Assembly (NCBI GenBank): GCA_039621445.1
Contig: CP154954.1
Coordinates: 14,054,387-14,118,386, forward strand
DNA from: Euglena gracilis
Taxonomy: Eukaryota > Euglenida > Euglenophyceae > Euglenales
Direction: 5' to 3'
Length of the DNA: 64,000 bases
The notes below the pieces were generated by a model, which did no database searches, was not told the origin of the DNA, and was given only the letters and a program-made list of their open reading frames with translations. Made by a program: the position numbers and the translations under genes. This document shows positions 11,909 through 28,469 of the stretch, in pieces. The number at the start of each line of letters is the position of its first letter. The stretch's first letter is position 1.

Positions 11909-13448
11909 GTCCCCCCTGTCCCGTCCCCGTATCTGGAATCCTGTCCCGGCACATTCGACCCAAAATCCACCGGGAAAATAGGTCAGCTGCGAGTTCCAAG
12001 ATCTCGGCGAAGACAGGTCGTCACAGGAGGAAAAACTGATTTCTGTTACCAGAAACTTCACCGCAGTTGGAAAATAAAACACTTTTTGTCTTCTGTTTTG
12101 ATCTTTGCATTCTCAACGTTCTCAGCACCACAGATTCATTGCCTCATGCTAGTTTTGACCGCCCACCACTCAACACACCCGGCAGTCACAGGTGGAACCA
12201 TTTCATTTCCTCACCCTTTTTGTTCTGCCTCCGTGCCGCAATTTTCAGCCCTGTCCCATGTTGCCCGCCGTCAACCAGTCACCCTTCCCAGGAGCTCCTA
12301 TTGAAGTCCTGGGACGAAACCCGTCTGTTCTCGGAGAGGCCGGAGGAGGCGGCCATGCACCAATCACCTGGAGCCCAGCCAAATTGAGTGGTCCTGATAA
12401 CAGTCTCCCAAATGCCTGACCTCCTCCTGGAAACCACCATGTTTGGCATTTTCCCTGTCATCCGAATCTAGATTGTAATTGTTTTGTTGGGCAGTCCCAA
12501 GCTCACCCAGTTTGGGGAGCCTCTTTTCGTCGGAACAAAATTGATGAGGAAAGTTTCCTAGTGGGCTGGGCAAACCCTTTTGTGGCTTCTGATGGTGGTG
12601 TCGCTGGACACCGGTACGCCAGCTTTTGGAATTTGCTTGAGTGATAGGAAACGAGAATGATACCTGGAAGAAACAGCACCCAAACCATCTTGGTATTATA
12701 TTTCCTGTCGTGATGCACCTCGGACTCTTCCTATGCTTCTTGTAGGAGCCCTATCAGAGCCGAAACAATGCAAGGAATAGGGCAAATGGAAAGCAGTTTT
12801 CCGCTTCCATAGGCATACCTAACGGTTTTAACGATCACGCCTGTTGGTTGCTGCTGGAATTTTTCATGCCATGGTGGGTTTTGGTGTTGCAGTCGGTTCG
12901 ATTGTCTCCCCTAACCGCAGCTTTTGGTTTTAGGGTTCCGTGTTGTGTTATTACATGGAAGTGCCATTGCTCGTTTGTTCTATTTATTATTTTATTATTT
13001 TTATTATTTTTTATTTTATTATTTTATTTTACTTATTTTTATTTTTATTATATTTTTTTCTGTCGCCGTCGCAGTGATGCTGTGGGGGTTTATTGGTGCG
13101 TGCTTTCGGCCCACCTTGAGGAGGAGGAGTTGCAGATGGGGGGTCCTGTGACCCTCGTGGTGCGTGGCCCATACGTCCGCGGGAGTGGGCAGGACCCATT
13201 CCCTATCTGGTCCATCTGGTCACTGGTGCATGAAGTTTTCATTTTGAAATTTAAACTGTTTGCTGTGATAAGGTGTGCCTCTGGGGGAGTTCATTTGTGG
13301 TAGCGGTGGAATCTGATTTTACACATAAGTAATGTCGCAACCATTTTTGTGTGCTTTATTTGTAATGTGGTCCTGGTTGCAGAGGTTGGCAAGATGGTGC
13401 AGATGACGAGCCGGAGACTGAAGGTATATTTTTAATTTCTGTGTAAAC

Positions 13449-13830
13449 CCCCCAAATATTAAGCCCTGGCTTTGTATTTGGACGGGATTTCAAGGCCCTC
13501 AGGGGGGCTTTATATTTGGGGGGTGGCTTTAATTCTGGGGGAGGCAAGAAAACCAATTTTTTTTGGCTGGCCTCTATCAGCTTTCGTGGCCTTCAACTGC
13601 AGTCATACACCTATTTTGTACCAAATTTTTGTTGTCTGCCTCTTATTTTCCCCAAAACATGCAAATATTGTCCAAAACGGAGGATTTCACCCTAAGATTT
13701 TCTGCTTTTTTTTCTGAGTGGCACCATCGGTGGGCTTTATTTGGGGGGGGGTGCTTTATATTTGTGTGGCAAAACCAAACCCCCTAGGGGGGGGGGGGTG
13801 CTTTATATTTGGGCTTTGAATTTTGGGGTG
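13449..13830. repeat. GCTTTATATTTGGGGG repeat block
   Basis: Begins with an inverted CCCCCCAAATATTAAGCC and has several direct GCTTTATATTTGGGGG copies, the last near 13800. It resembles the 648-1030 and 49.4-49.9 kb blocks, so it is probably a dispersed element. Confidence 0.5.
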
Positions 13831-13886
13831 TTTTACTTGCAAATGTGCCTGCAATCATGCGCCAATGCGTTGAGTTCCACCCACAG

Positions 13887-16314
13887 CAACATGTTTGCTG
13901 CAAATCCATCCGTTGCCTCCACATCACCTGCAGATGCGGACAAAGACTTGGAGGCACTCTCCTCCCTTCTGCTAGACCAAGTCGACCTCGAGGTCCGCCG
14001 CAGTTCCCCTGTGCGTTTAGCGGTTTTATTCATTTTTTCGATCCATTCCTTCAGCAAATGCTCATACTTTCTCTTTTGCACAAGTTTCATATGTGTCTCA
14101 GGCGGTACAAATCGTCGCCATGGTCCTGGAAGACGTCGCCATCGACACGGAAATCGCGCAGTGGGTCGTGGACATCGCTTCGGCCGGGTACATCAGGTCT
14201 TGTCGATGTGGAATTGTGAAGTTAGCTGCTGCGGAGTTCACACATGAATGGGGTCCTGTGTCCATTCTGGAACACAAGGGTTTATAATGAAGAAGTCGCA
14301 TTTTGACTCCCATTGCCAGTTTCCATTACCGATCGCAAATTTGAGGCAAATTCCCCTTTTTTCCAATGCCTGGATGCCAGATCCATTGCCTTTTTGCTGA
14401 CTTCATGAAATGTCTGCTTTTTTTTCTTTGACCGAAGTTTCCTCAAGTGAAAGGATGCTGCACGAAGATGTTTCCTGCGGACCAATTTCCTGACTGGAAA
14501 CACAGCCGTCGATCTCCGTGTCCAGGCGTAGCCGCTTCTCAGAGTGTGCCCCATTCTTGGGGGGGGTACGAGAGAGTGGGATCGAGAGAGGAGGGGGAGG
14601 AGTTGATTTGATGCTTCAAGCCCCCAGCAACCGGACTCGTCCCCTGCGTTGTAGGCTGCTCTGCCTCGTGCGGTGCCAGCTGGACATCCCCACGCTGCTC
14701 TCCTGGGGCCCGACCTCGGTCCATTTTTCCCCGCCAGCAATTTCTGATCTCGGTGTCCCGACAATAACCAAACACGCAACTTGGGCACATATGCATGTGC
14801 TGCATACACAAAATTGGGTGGATATTGCAATTTTTCACGAGAAAATTTGGTGACAAATTGCATATTACATCAAGTTAAAGTGGGAGGCACACAAAATAAA
14901 AATATTTGGCATACATTTGGTAAAACCCCAAACTTCAAAGTCCTGAAAGTGAGCCCCCCCACAAATAAAAACCACCAGTGGTTTGGTTTTCAAAAAGCCG
15001 TCCCTTGTACTGCAAAGACCCCAGGGTCCATTTGGGGAGGAGCAGAAACAATTTTGGTGGATATTGCGTTTTTTTTTTCACACAAAATGACCCTTTGGCA
15101 AAAATCGCGAATTTTGGGGGAAGCAGGTCAGGGAGATTTTGGTAAATAAAAAATAATAAAAAATTTGTAAATAAAAAATGAAGTTTTTGTGAATAAAAAT
15201 AATGATAATTTTGTTAAAAAGATTCGGTAAATGTAAAAACTGGTATTCAACTGCATTTCGAAGGCGGTCTACCCCCCCCTCCGCCCCTGAGGGCGTTGAA
15301 ATCCCACCAATTAAGTCCGGGGGGGGGGGGCGCTTTATGTTTTGGGTTATTGCAAACAGGGGGGCGCCCTTTCCGGGAGGGCCGGGGTCGGCCGCCGCCC
15401 TGTTCCAGACCAGCACCGTGGAGTGCCTGGCGGTGAAGAACTGCAACTGGGCCGACGCCCACCTCGAGGCCTTGGGGGAGGCGGGCCGCCGCGACGAGCA
15501 CCTCCTCACCCATCTGCGGTGTGTTGTAGTGTGTGTCTCAATATGTTGTAGTGTGTGTGTGTATGTGTGTGTATGTGTGTATGTGTGTGTATGTGTGTAT
15601 GTGTGTGTATGTGTGTATTTGTGTGTATGTGTGTGTATGTGTGTATGTGTGTATGTGTGTATGTGTGTATGTTTGTGTGTGTATGTGTGTGTATGTGTGT
15701 ATGTGTGTATGTGTGTGTGTGTGTGTATGTGTGTGTATGTGTGTATGTGTGTGCATGTGTGTGTATGTGTGTGTATGTGTGTATGTGTGTGTATGTGTGT
15801 ATGTGTGTATGTTTGTGTGTGTGTATGTGTGTGTATGTTTGTGTGTGTATGTGTGTATGTGTGTGTATGTGTGTATGTGTGTGTATGTATGTGTGTGTAT
15901 GTGTGTATGTGTGTGTATGTGTGTGTATGTGTGTGTATGTGTGTATGTGTGTGTATGTGTGTATGTGTGTATGTTTGTGTGTGTGTTTGTGTGTGTGTGT
16001 GTGTATGTGTGTATGTGTGTATGTGTGTATGTGTGCACGTGTGTGTATGTGTGTGTGTATGTGTGTGTGTGTGTGTGTTTGTGCACGCGCGTGTGTGCAT
16101 GGGTGGGTGTTGCATTTTGTGTGTCTTGGTGTGTGGGTGTGCTGTCATTTGTGTGTGGGGGGGGGGATGGGTTTGGCCGGCAGGTCTCGAATTTCTGCCA
16201 CCACAGGTGCCTCCACCTCACCGGTACCTTCAGCCGGCCGGTGATGGACGCGTTTGTGCAGGGGCTGGACTGCCTGGACCCCCGCCTGTGCCGCTCCTTT
16301 TGTACCCCCAAAGG
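13887..16314 (+). CDS. Multi-exon gene, leucine-rich-repeat-like, function unknown
   Basis: Four exons join in consistent phase. Exon 13887 (or from ATG 13891) to 14010 reads DLEALSSLLLDQVDLEVRRS. Exon 14102-14196 reads AVQIVAMVLEDVAIDTEIAQ and ends AG in phase 2. Exon 15360-15518 completes an Arg and carries VECLAVKNCNWADAHLEALG and DEHLLTHL. Exon 16207-16314 completes the next Arg and reads CLHLTGTFSRPVMDAFVQGL, ending in phase 2 at GTGAGC. The CLAVKNCNW and LTHLRCLHLTG spacing resembles degenerate leucine-rich repeats; this is a weak inference. Further exons must follow, possibly including 19886-19966. The first exon could also be internal, as an acceptor CCACCCACAG precedes it. The third intron is almost wholly (GT)n. 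Confidence 0.6.
14197..15359. other. Intron of the leucine-rich-like gene
   Basis: Lies between phase-matched exons 14102-14196 and 15360-15518. Contains purine-rich GGGGAGGAG DNA at 14555-14605 and A/T-rich DNA at 14800-15240. No exon-like segment was noticed inside. Confidence 0.55.
15532..16130. repeat. (GT)n / ATGTGTGT array
   Basis: About 600 bases of GTGTGTAT and GTGTATGT units, filling the intron between exons 15360-15518 and 16207-16314. Long open frames in all phases are repeat artefacts. Confidence 0.95.
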
Positions 16315-16715
16315 GTGAGCCAGAATTGCTTTTGCCTTTCTGGCGTCTCTCCTTGCCTGTCTGCCGCCTTTGGGAATCGCACGGCCCGGGCCAGTTGGAG
16401 GAGGTGCGTCGCGGGAGTGCGGCCGAACTGAGGCCGGCCAGTCTGAACCCTAACCCTTGCGCCGTTCACTAACCCCAGGGTATACCGTATCGTAAATATC
16501 GCAAGTGTTTGCTAATACTCCGGGGGGAGTAATAAAGCACACCCTTGGTGTGGCATTTTTTTTATTTTCCATATTATCTGTTTATACAGACACACACATA
16601 TATACATACATGGCAGCCTCCAATTAAAGGGCCCCCCCAGAGGGGGCCCTTTAGTTGGATCGGGGGGCGGCAATTTTTTTTTCTGTTTATGATGGAGTAG
16701 GGTTATAGGGTTAAA

Positions 16716-16945
16716 GAAAACATATATATATATATATATGTTTTCTTTATATATATATATATATTATGTATATATATAAAGAAAAACATATATATATATA
16801 TATATGTTTTCTATATATATATATATATGCGTGTGTGTATATATATGTATATATATGAATGTATATATATGTATATATATCATGTTGTTGTTTATGTATA
16901 TATATGTATATATGTATATATATCATGTTGTTGTTGTTGCTATAT
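16716..16945. repeat. TATATA microsatellite with inverted AAGAAAAC/GTTTTCTT arms
   Basis: Alternating TA tracts are bracketed by AAAGAAAACATATA and TATATGTTTTCTTTA, giving several large potential hairpins. Confidence 0.85.
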
Positions 16946-17002
16946 CATTGGAATATTTCCGTTTTTGCATACTACCCGCGCCCCCCCCCCCCTGTGCAAT
17001 TG

Positions 17003-17412
17003 ACGCCCCTGGGCAATTGTCACCCCTGGCTGTGCCGGCCAGTTTGTCACCCCGGGAAATTGGCACCCCCTTCCGTTCTGCCCAATTTGTCACCCCCCGC
17101 ATTTGCAGTATTGCATTGTGAACTCTCTTTTCACTGACAACTCGATTGATCTTCTATTTCGCTACAACTTGCTGAGAATTTTCACATACCAAACGCTCTG
17201 TACAATACCACGACCATTTTTCCTGTGTTCATTTGTGTTTCCGTTGGTTTTCTTGGTCATTTGGATTAAATGTGATTTACATGGGTGGGCAATTCACGCC
17301 CCCGGGCAATTGACGCCCCCGAGCAATTGTCACCCCCCCCCTCTGTGCTGGCCAAATTGTCACCCCGGGAAATTGTCACCCCCCTCCGTGCTGCCCAATT
17401 TGTCACGCGACA
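17003..17412. repeat. Duplicated block of GCAATTGTCACCCC units
   Basis: Two blocks (about 17003-17102 and 17290-17412) share the order GCAATTGACGCCCC, GGGCAATTGTCACCCC, then TTTGTCACCCCGGGAAATTG and GCCCAATTTGTCAC, separated by about 190 bases of unique AT-rich sequence. Confidence 0.7.
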
Positions 17413-17825
17413 ATTGCCCGGGGGGTAAATATTTTATATTGTTGTCCTTTTCTCACACATGCCATATTTCAAAATTATATAGAAATATACATCTTGTTAA
17501 GCATTTCAACTTCATTATGTGTTATTAATATGCCTGTGCAAAGGTGCTTTCCGGAGGTGTTTCTGCTTTATTTGAGAATTTTTATCTGCCTGTGACATTA
17601 TTCCCAACAAGCCAACAAGGGAGGAGGGAGGTTTGCTTTTGAGGGGTGTCAGCCGGGGATGGTCGAATCGGGTATGCCCCCGTTGTCCTTGGAATTCCTG
17701 AAGAATGAAACGCACAGGGCGAAATTTCGAAGTTGGCCCATGAGCCTCGACAGGCTAAACCCTGGGGGGAAGGTTGGTCTCGGAATTCCCTGGGATGCCT
17801 GCCCGGGTAAGCACGGGGGGAGGGG

Positions 17826-19323
17826 TTACACGGGGGGGGGGGTGACATGGGGGGTGACACGGGGGATGTGACACGGGGACACAGGGGGGTGACACGGGGG
17901 AGGGTACACAGGGGGGTGACATGTACACGGGGGATGTACAGGGACATGACACATGGGGGGTGACACGACATGGGGGTGACAACATGTTGACACGGGGGGT
18001 GACATTTCAACTGGTGACAACATGGGGGTGATACGGGGGGGACATGGGGGGACACGGGGGGGGGACACGGGGGTGACACGGGGGGGGTGACACGGGGAGG
18101 GGTGACATTGGGATGACACGGGAAAGGGGGGGTGACACGGGGGGTGTGACAAGGGGGTTACACGGGGGGGGGGTGACACGGGGGGGGGGTGACACGGGGG
18201 GGTTACACGAGGGAGGGGGGTGACATGGGGGTTACAGGGGGGAGGGGGGTGACACGGGGGGGTGACACGGGGGGGCATGGGGGGTGACACGGGGGGGGAC
18301 ACGGGGGGTGACACGGGGGGTGACACGGGGGGGGACACGGGGGGGGGACAGTGGGACGACACGGGAAAGGGGGGGTGACACGGGGGGTGACACGGGGGTT
18401 ACACGGGGGAGGGGGGTGACACGGGGGGTTCCACGAGGGCGGGGGGTGACACGGGGGTTACACGGGGGAGGGGGGTGACACGGGGGGGTGACACGGGGGT
18501 TACACGAGGGAGGGGGGTGACATGGGTTACACGGGGGAGGGGGGGTGACACGGGGGGGGCCGGGGGGGGGGGACGGGGGGGGGGGACACGGGGGTGACAC
18601 GGGGGGTGACACGGGGGGGTGACATTGGGACGACACGGGAAAGGGGGGGTGAAACGGGGGTTACAAGGGGGAGGGGGGTGACACGGGGGGTTAAACGAGG
18701 GAGAGGGGTGACACGGGGGTTACACGGGGGAGGGGGGGTGACACGGGGGGGGATGACACGGGGGTTACACGAGGGAGGGGGGTGACATGGGGGTTACACG
18801 GGGGAGGGGGGGTGACAGGGGGGGCATGGGGGGTGACACGGGGGGGGGACACGGGGGTGACACGGGGGGTGACACGGGGGGGTGTCATTGGGATGACACG
18901 GGAAAGGGGGGGTGACACGGGGGGGGTGACACGGGGGTTACACGGGGGAGGGGGGTGACACGGGGGGGGGTGACACGGGGGGTTACACGAGGGAGGGGGG
19001 TGACATGGGGGTTACACGGGGGAGGGGGGGTGACACGGGGGGTGACACGGGGGGGGCATGGGGGGTGACACGGGGGGGTGACACGGGGGGGATGACACGG
19101 GGGGTGACATTGGGATGACACGGGAAAGGGGGGGTGACATGGGGGGGCATAGGGGGTGACACAGGGGGGTTGACACGGGGGGGTGACACGGGGGGGGTGA
19201 CATTGGGATGACACGGGGGAGGGGGGTGACACGGGTGAGGGGGGGTGACACGGGGGGGGATGACACGGGGACACGGGGGGGGGTGACATGGGGGTGACAC
19301 GGGGGAGGGGGGGGTGACACGGG
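17826..19323. repeat. GTGACACGGGGGG minisatellite
   Basis: About 1.5 kb of variable units built on GTGACACGGGGG, with GGTTACACGGGGGAGG variants and a higher-order period that includes GACATTGGGATGACACGGGA. It resumes at 19783-19826 after the inserted MITE. Proline/threonine-rich minus-strand frames here are artefacts. The G runs could form quadruplexes. Confidence 0.95.
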
Positions 19324-19782
19324 CAGGGGATTTCTTAAGCCGGAGGGTACCCTACCCCCCCAGGGGGGGTCCAGCCAGCCAGCCAGCCAGCTCAAATCCA
19401 GCCAGCAGCCCAAATTCGGGCTGGCAGCGCCCCCCCGGGGCTTGAGTGAAATAAAGTCGGGTCCAGCCCGGCCGGAGGCCGGGCCAGCTGGCCGCAGGCT
19501 GGCCAGCCAACTGGGCTACCCAGGTCACCTATCCCTGCATTTCTCCCCCTCACCACAGCTTCCTCCATCACAGGCCACCAGCCTTGCTCTAGCTCCATCC
19601 ACCAAAACGTTTTTTTTTTTCGCCGACCCAGCCCAGCCCAGCCCCCTCCAGCCCCAGACCCCCCTCCCCCCCTATCCCCCCGGGTGGGTCCAGCCAGCCA
19701 GCCAGCTCAAATCAAGCCAGCAGCCTTTTTGCCAGCCGGAGGCTGGACCCCCCCCCCCGGGGGGTCCTTAAGAAATCCCCTG
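19324..19782. mobile_element. hAT-like MITE inserted in the minisatellite
   Basis: Starts CAGGGGATTTCTTAAG and ends with its perfect inverse CTTAAGAAATCCCCTG. It is flanked on both sides by GACACGGG (19316-19323 and 19783-19790). The TSD is exact, though the host minisatellite itself contains GACACGGG. The body has CCAGCCAGCCAG repeats. There is no coding capacity. Confidence 0.85.
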
Positions 19783-19885
19783 GACACGGGGAGTGACACG
19801 GGGGGACATTGGGGTGACACGGGGGGTCTTCGAGATTGAAGTGGGGCCAAATGAAAAGTGGAGAGCAGCGGCACGCATTCTCCAG

Positions 19886-19966
19886 CTGGAGGCGCTGTAC
19901 GTGCCGGCCAAGTTCGCGGAGGCGGTGCGCGGCAGCGCTTTGGCGGAACGCCGGCCGGCGCTGCGG
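19886..19966 (+). CDS. Possible exon, function unknown
   Basis: After the acceptor ATTCTCCAG the frame reads LEALYVPAKFAEAVRGSALA and stays open to a GT near 19966 or beyond. GC-rich codon use resembles the confident exons, and the LEALYVPAKF pattern could continue the leucine-rich-like gene upstream, but phase with exon 16207-16314 does not match directly. Confidence 0.35.
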
Positions 19967-20029
19967 GTCAACGGCCAGCAGGACCGAACCTCCAAGCCCG
20001 GCGCAACCCCACAGGGGAGGGGCTGAGCG

Positions 20030-21717
20030 TTGTTGACCTCTGCACCCATGTTGCTGTAGCTGGCTGGCCGGTGTGGCCACCGTCCCCCCCCTTCGATGTG
20101 TCAAGTGTATGCTGCCATCCACATGGTCCACATCCCTCCCAGCAGGTACCACAGGCACCCACCAAACGGGCTTATGTCTGACCAGTTCTCCAATTGAACC
20201 CCATTTATTACCCATGATTTGTTTGCCAACCATGAAATCATTCCCACGGATCATGCGCATCATTCATTCTGGGAATGTGCGCCGCAGGCGGACGTTTGCC
20301 ATCGCATCACTGCCAGAGAATTTGTCATTTTGATATGAATTTTTATGGTTTTTGTTTTTTCGCAAGATGGTACAGTGTGCAGATAGAGATATTTCCATGT
20401 CCATTTCTTTGCATATGGCTCTCGCATGCTGGATGTGCAATCAACTGGCGAAATGAATAGATGCAATCAACAAAATCATTTGTGCATATTGTGCCTGCAA
20501 ACTGGGATTTATTTATGCCAGATTTGTGTTTATTGCATTTGGTGTGAGCGTTGTGTGTCCGGGGTTACCATCGTATGTGCTTGCAAACCAACTTTCAACC
20601 AGGAAAACCAGGAAAAAATTTTCAACCAGGAAAAATATTATTCGTCAAACACTCTGTGTATTTGCGGCAGTGGGTATTTACAATGTGACATCGTTGTGTT
20701 TTGTGAAAGCTGTATGTTCTGCTGGTTTGAGTGAGAACCAAGCCTCAACTCCTGTTGTTTTTTCCCCCCGCCAGACAAAAGTGGGAATTCCAATTGAGAG
20801 AAGGCTTAAGGAATTAGGTAATTAAGTAAAGGCGATTATGCAGTTCTTCATAAATTGAAAGCAGCACCACCAGAATGGCTGAGGGCACATTTGTTCTTTG
20901 TTTCCACTTTTTCCTCGCTTTTTTTCATTTCATTTCATTTCATTTTCCCCCATATCAATTATTTCTTTTGTTGTCCGGAGTTTCATTGGGGCTGTGATCT
21001 GTTCTTTTCTGAGTTTCGCGATGACCTTTTGTATCATTTTATTTTGCTTTGATGTTTTCATTATTGCCAGAACCCAGCATCGCCCCCAGTGTTGGCTGCG
21101 AATGTGGTAGTATAAATCTATAATCTATAAATTTATTAATCTATAAATCCCATCCAATGTTGATATCATGAGTTTCTCATGATTGTTTGGCTGCCATTGT
21201 GCCCCTTCGGTGGTGCAAGCACTGGGTTCATCGTTGGATGATTTCAATTTCGTCAAGGAATCTTTCGATTCTTTCTACCCATTTCAATAATATGTCTGCC
21301 TCTTTTCGTCACCTTTCGAAATTCGGCACTCTATTTTCCTGCCTTTTATTTCTTGTAATTCATTGTGTGCAACGTGGTATTTGAAGGCAGCTCCTGAAAA
21401 AGCATGGTCTCTCTCAATCAGCTCTCTTCAAATGATGCCTCATTGAACCTTCCGATCCCCCAGAACCTCAATGACGCAGCAATGTGTCTTTTGTGGACAC
21501 CTCTTTAGCTTCTTCTTTTCAGTTTAACAATTTACAGTCTCCTCCTTTGTCGGTATTGCATTAACCATATGTGTTGCCCATGATCAATCAGCCAGCTTCA
21601 ACTATCACTGATGGGTTCCACAGAAAGGTATGCTGTTGTTGAGGTTTGGATACCGTGCCGGGTGGACATTCTGCCAACTGCCCAACTCTGTCGCGGTTCC
21701 CGGAGGTGGGTTGAGTT
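20030..21717. other. Non-coding, AT-rich stretch
   Basis: No exon-like segment. Mildly repetitive TTTCATTTCATTTC at 20925-20945 and a TCTATAAAT repeat near 21115-21150. Confidence 0.5.
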
Positions 21718-22173
21718 CAGGGGTTTTCGGAGGGCCGGAGGGTACCCTACGCCCCGGGGGGGGGGGTCCAGCTACCAGCAGCCCAAATTCGGGCTGGGAG
21801 CCCCCCCCCCCGGGTATCAAGTGAAATAAAGTTGGGTCCAGCCCGGCCGAAGGCCGGGCCAGCCGGCCGCAGGCCGGCCAGCCAATTGGGCTACCCAGCT
21901 CACCTATCCCTTCATTTTTCCCCTCATCACAGCTTCCTCCATCACAGCCCCCCGGCCTTGACCTAGCTACATCCATCAAAATGTCGAAAATGCAAAAATG
22001 TTTTAGAAAATTTTGTTTTTTGTCGACCCAGCCCCCTCCAGCCCCTGACCCCCCCCCCCTCCCCCCTGGTTGGACCCTGGGGGGGGTCCAACCAGCAGCT
22101 CATTTCCAGCCAGCAGCCTTTTTGCCAGCCGGAGGCTGGCCCCCCGGGGGGGGGGTCCTTAAGAAAACCCCTG
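21718..22173. mobile_element. hAT-like MITE
   Basis: Begins CAGGGGTTTTCGGAGGGCC and ends CCTTAAGAAAACCCCTG. Flanks are GTTGAGTT (21710-21717) and GTTGAGGT (22174-22181), a 7/8 target duplication. The body resembles the element at 19324-19782, including the CCGGAGGGTACCCTA block near the start and GCCAGCCGGAGGCTGG near the end. Confidence 0.8.
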
Positions 22174-22327
22174 GTTGAGGTGGTCGGGTTGAGGTGGTCG
22201 GGTATTGGCCGTCCGGGTGGACGCGCCCCCTGTCCCCCTCCACCTGGTCGCTGGCCTGTGCCATTTGCCACCGTCCGCCATCGTCCGTCGCCCCAGGTTC
22301 CACTTCCCCTCCTCTTCCCCCGCGGCC

Positions 22328-22420
22328 ATGGCTGAGAAGGGCGACTACGAGATGCGCAACAAGCACTACGAGTGCTCCCACTGCAGCAAACACTTCCTGA
22401 GGCTGGGCCGCCCACGGCTG
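22328..22420 (+). CDS. Possible first exon with a CxxC motif
   Basis: ATG in a strong context (GCGGCCATGG) opens MAEKGDYEMRNKHYECSHCS, then KHFLR. The YECSHCSKHF stretch resembles half of a C2H2 zinc finger, but the histidine pair is not visible before the frame loses character. A donor near 22421 (GTGGCAAGG) is possible. The gene it belongs to is unknown; it could start the gene continued at 23887. Confidence 0.4.
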
Positions 22421-23886
22421 CGTGGCAAGGAAAGGGCTCCAAACTGATGTGTGAGAACAAGTGCAATACACACAGCACAGGGAAAGGCAGCCCTGAACTA
22501 CCAACCCCCCCAGGTGTTCGAGTAAGTGACATGGGGGTTCCATTTCTTTTAAATCAACCTGATGGGGGTTTTGTCGCATGTTTTGGTGCTTTTGGTGGGT
22601 AATTTTTGGTTAAGGTCTTCTTGGTTGGGGTTGGGAGTTCGGCTTAGACCATCGTTCCAAACCCTCCATGCTACTTTCAAGGTCACGAAAATGCAGGCAA
22701 TTTGCGTTCGAAGCCCTCTGGCTCTTAGGCGGCCTAACTCGTATTTGAGGTTTTGAATTTTGCATTGCGCCTAAGCGCAATGTTGCAAACATTCTGAAAC
22801 CCACCGGTGAAACCCACCCTTTTGACCCTCTGGTTCTGCGGAGACCCTCCACAGAGGCATGTGCTGATGTTGGGACCTGGGGAACAGGCCCAATTTTGGT
22901 GTTTTTCAGCCTATGCACCATTTTTAAGACCGTTCAAAACCCTGGGTTTGAACTGTGGGACACGTGAATTTTCCCAAAAAAGGCCCCATTGTGAGTCCCT
23001 CGTTTTTGAAGCCTTGATTGTGTTCCCTGGATGGTGCTACACAGGCTCTGCGATATGCCCGTGAAGGGTTGCCTGCTGAGGCGTCCAGAGGGTGGACTCT
23101 ACACACACATTGTGAAAAAGCGGCGGGTCACAGAGTTGTGATCCCTGGGGGCAACAGCCACGCTGTTGAACAAATTTAAAAATTGTATTTTTATTGCGCT
23201 TTGGCGCTATGTAATTCTTAAATTTTCATTCTTTCACAAACCTGCCCATTGCGCAATGGCGCAGTGAAAACACATGAACATGTTGCAAGTGTGACAATGG
23301 TCACCCACATATGGAATTACAAAAAATTGAAGACATTGCGCCAAAGCTCAACGCGTTTTGTAAGCTGTGCAATGGAGTACCCTCGTTTCATTACCCGGCG
23401 CTTTGGGTTCATTCACACTGTGCCCGCAGACCGCAGAGTTCCAAGTCTTTCCAGCAGAGTTCCAATTTGCTCTCAGCCCCAGGCCCTGGGGGTGTCGGGA
23501 GACCCTAATGCAGATTGTCCTGAACCTCAGGCCTTGGTGTTCGAAAACATAATTTTTTTTGACATTGCGCGTCGGCGTAATTTTACAGTCACTTTCAAAG
23601 CTAAGTGCAAGTTAGCCGCCTGAGTTGTTTAGGGCGAGGGGGGTCAACCCCCCTGTGTCATTTGGACCCCAGGTTCAGTAGGGCTGCCATAAAAATATAT
23701 ATTGAATTTAAAGACGAAGAAGGCCAGAAAACAGGGTATTTACAAGAAGTTTACGCTTATGTCCATTCATGTAAGTATGTGTATATGCCGCCTTTTGAAT
23801 GGTAATGTTATGCAGCTGTGAAGTCATCTGTATGATCACGTGCGGGTGACAAAGCATATGTGCGTCCGCTGCCTGTCGTGTGACAG
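22421..23886. other. Probable intron/intergenic stretch
   Basis: Contains repeated TTGCGC(A/C)(A/T)NGGCGCA-like phrases (23190-23350, 23560) and the paired sentences CCTCTGGTTCTGCGGAGACC (22829) and CCCTGGGGGTGTCGGGAGACC-like DNA near 23485. No exon was recognised. Confidence 0.4.
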
Positions 23887-28014
<4,128 letters not shown>

Positions 28015-28152
28015 GTGACGTGGGGATAAACGGCAGGGCCAGGCGTGGGCGGCAGTGTGGGTTCTGCACAATCTGCACCCTCTGGAACCACAACTGTGCA
28101 AACGCCGAGAATGGTTTTTTTTTTATGCACGCATCCTTGAGTGTCTTGGGGT

Positions 28153-28469
28153 CAGGGTTTTTTTTAAATCTTGGACCCCCAAGATGAAAAATTACTCTTG
28201 GACCCCCAAGGGGGAGGGGGGGTTTAGGGTGGGTCTGGCTGAGCCCCCCCCCCCTCCCGGCGGGGTCCCCAGGGGGGGGGGGATATACTTTTCAGCGCCA
28301 AAAGCGCCGAAAATTTTTGAAAAGGTGCTATTTTAGCATTTTTTTTCGATTTTTTCTGTCCATTTTCGGGTGAAAGTGAGAGGGTCCCCCGGGACCCCCC
28401 CGGGCCCCCCAGGCCCCCCCCCCCCTCAGGGGGTGGGTGGGCCCCCCCCGGTCTTAAAAAGAAACCCTG
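28153..28469. mobile_element. hAT-like MITE
   Basis: Begins CAGGGTTTTTTTTAAATCTT and ends CTTAAAAAGAAACCCTG. Flanks CTTGGGGT (28145-28152) and CTTGGGGG (28470-28477) match 7/8. A central hairpin CAGCGCCAAAAGCGCCG lies near 28292. Confidence 0.8.

Larger units (their letters stand above)
16315..17825. other. Non-coding stretch with AT microsatellites and a duplicated block
   Basis: Contains TATATA tracts, a pair of related C-rich blocks with GCAATTGTCACCCC units, and unique AT-rich DNA. No exon candidate. Confidence 0.6.

Noticed and set aside
15078-16431. Long open frames of 229-409 codons in several phases
   Set aside because: They are produced by the (GT)n array (Cys-Val and Thr-His repeats). 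Only the short GC-rich flanks are exon-like.
17582-19413. Several 60-180-codon Pro/Thr/Ser-rich minus-strand frames
   Set aside because: They are translations of the GTGACACGGGGG minisatellite.
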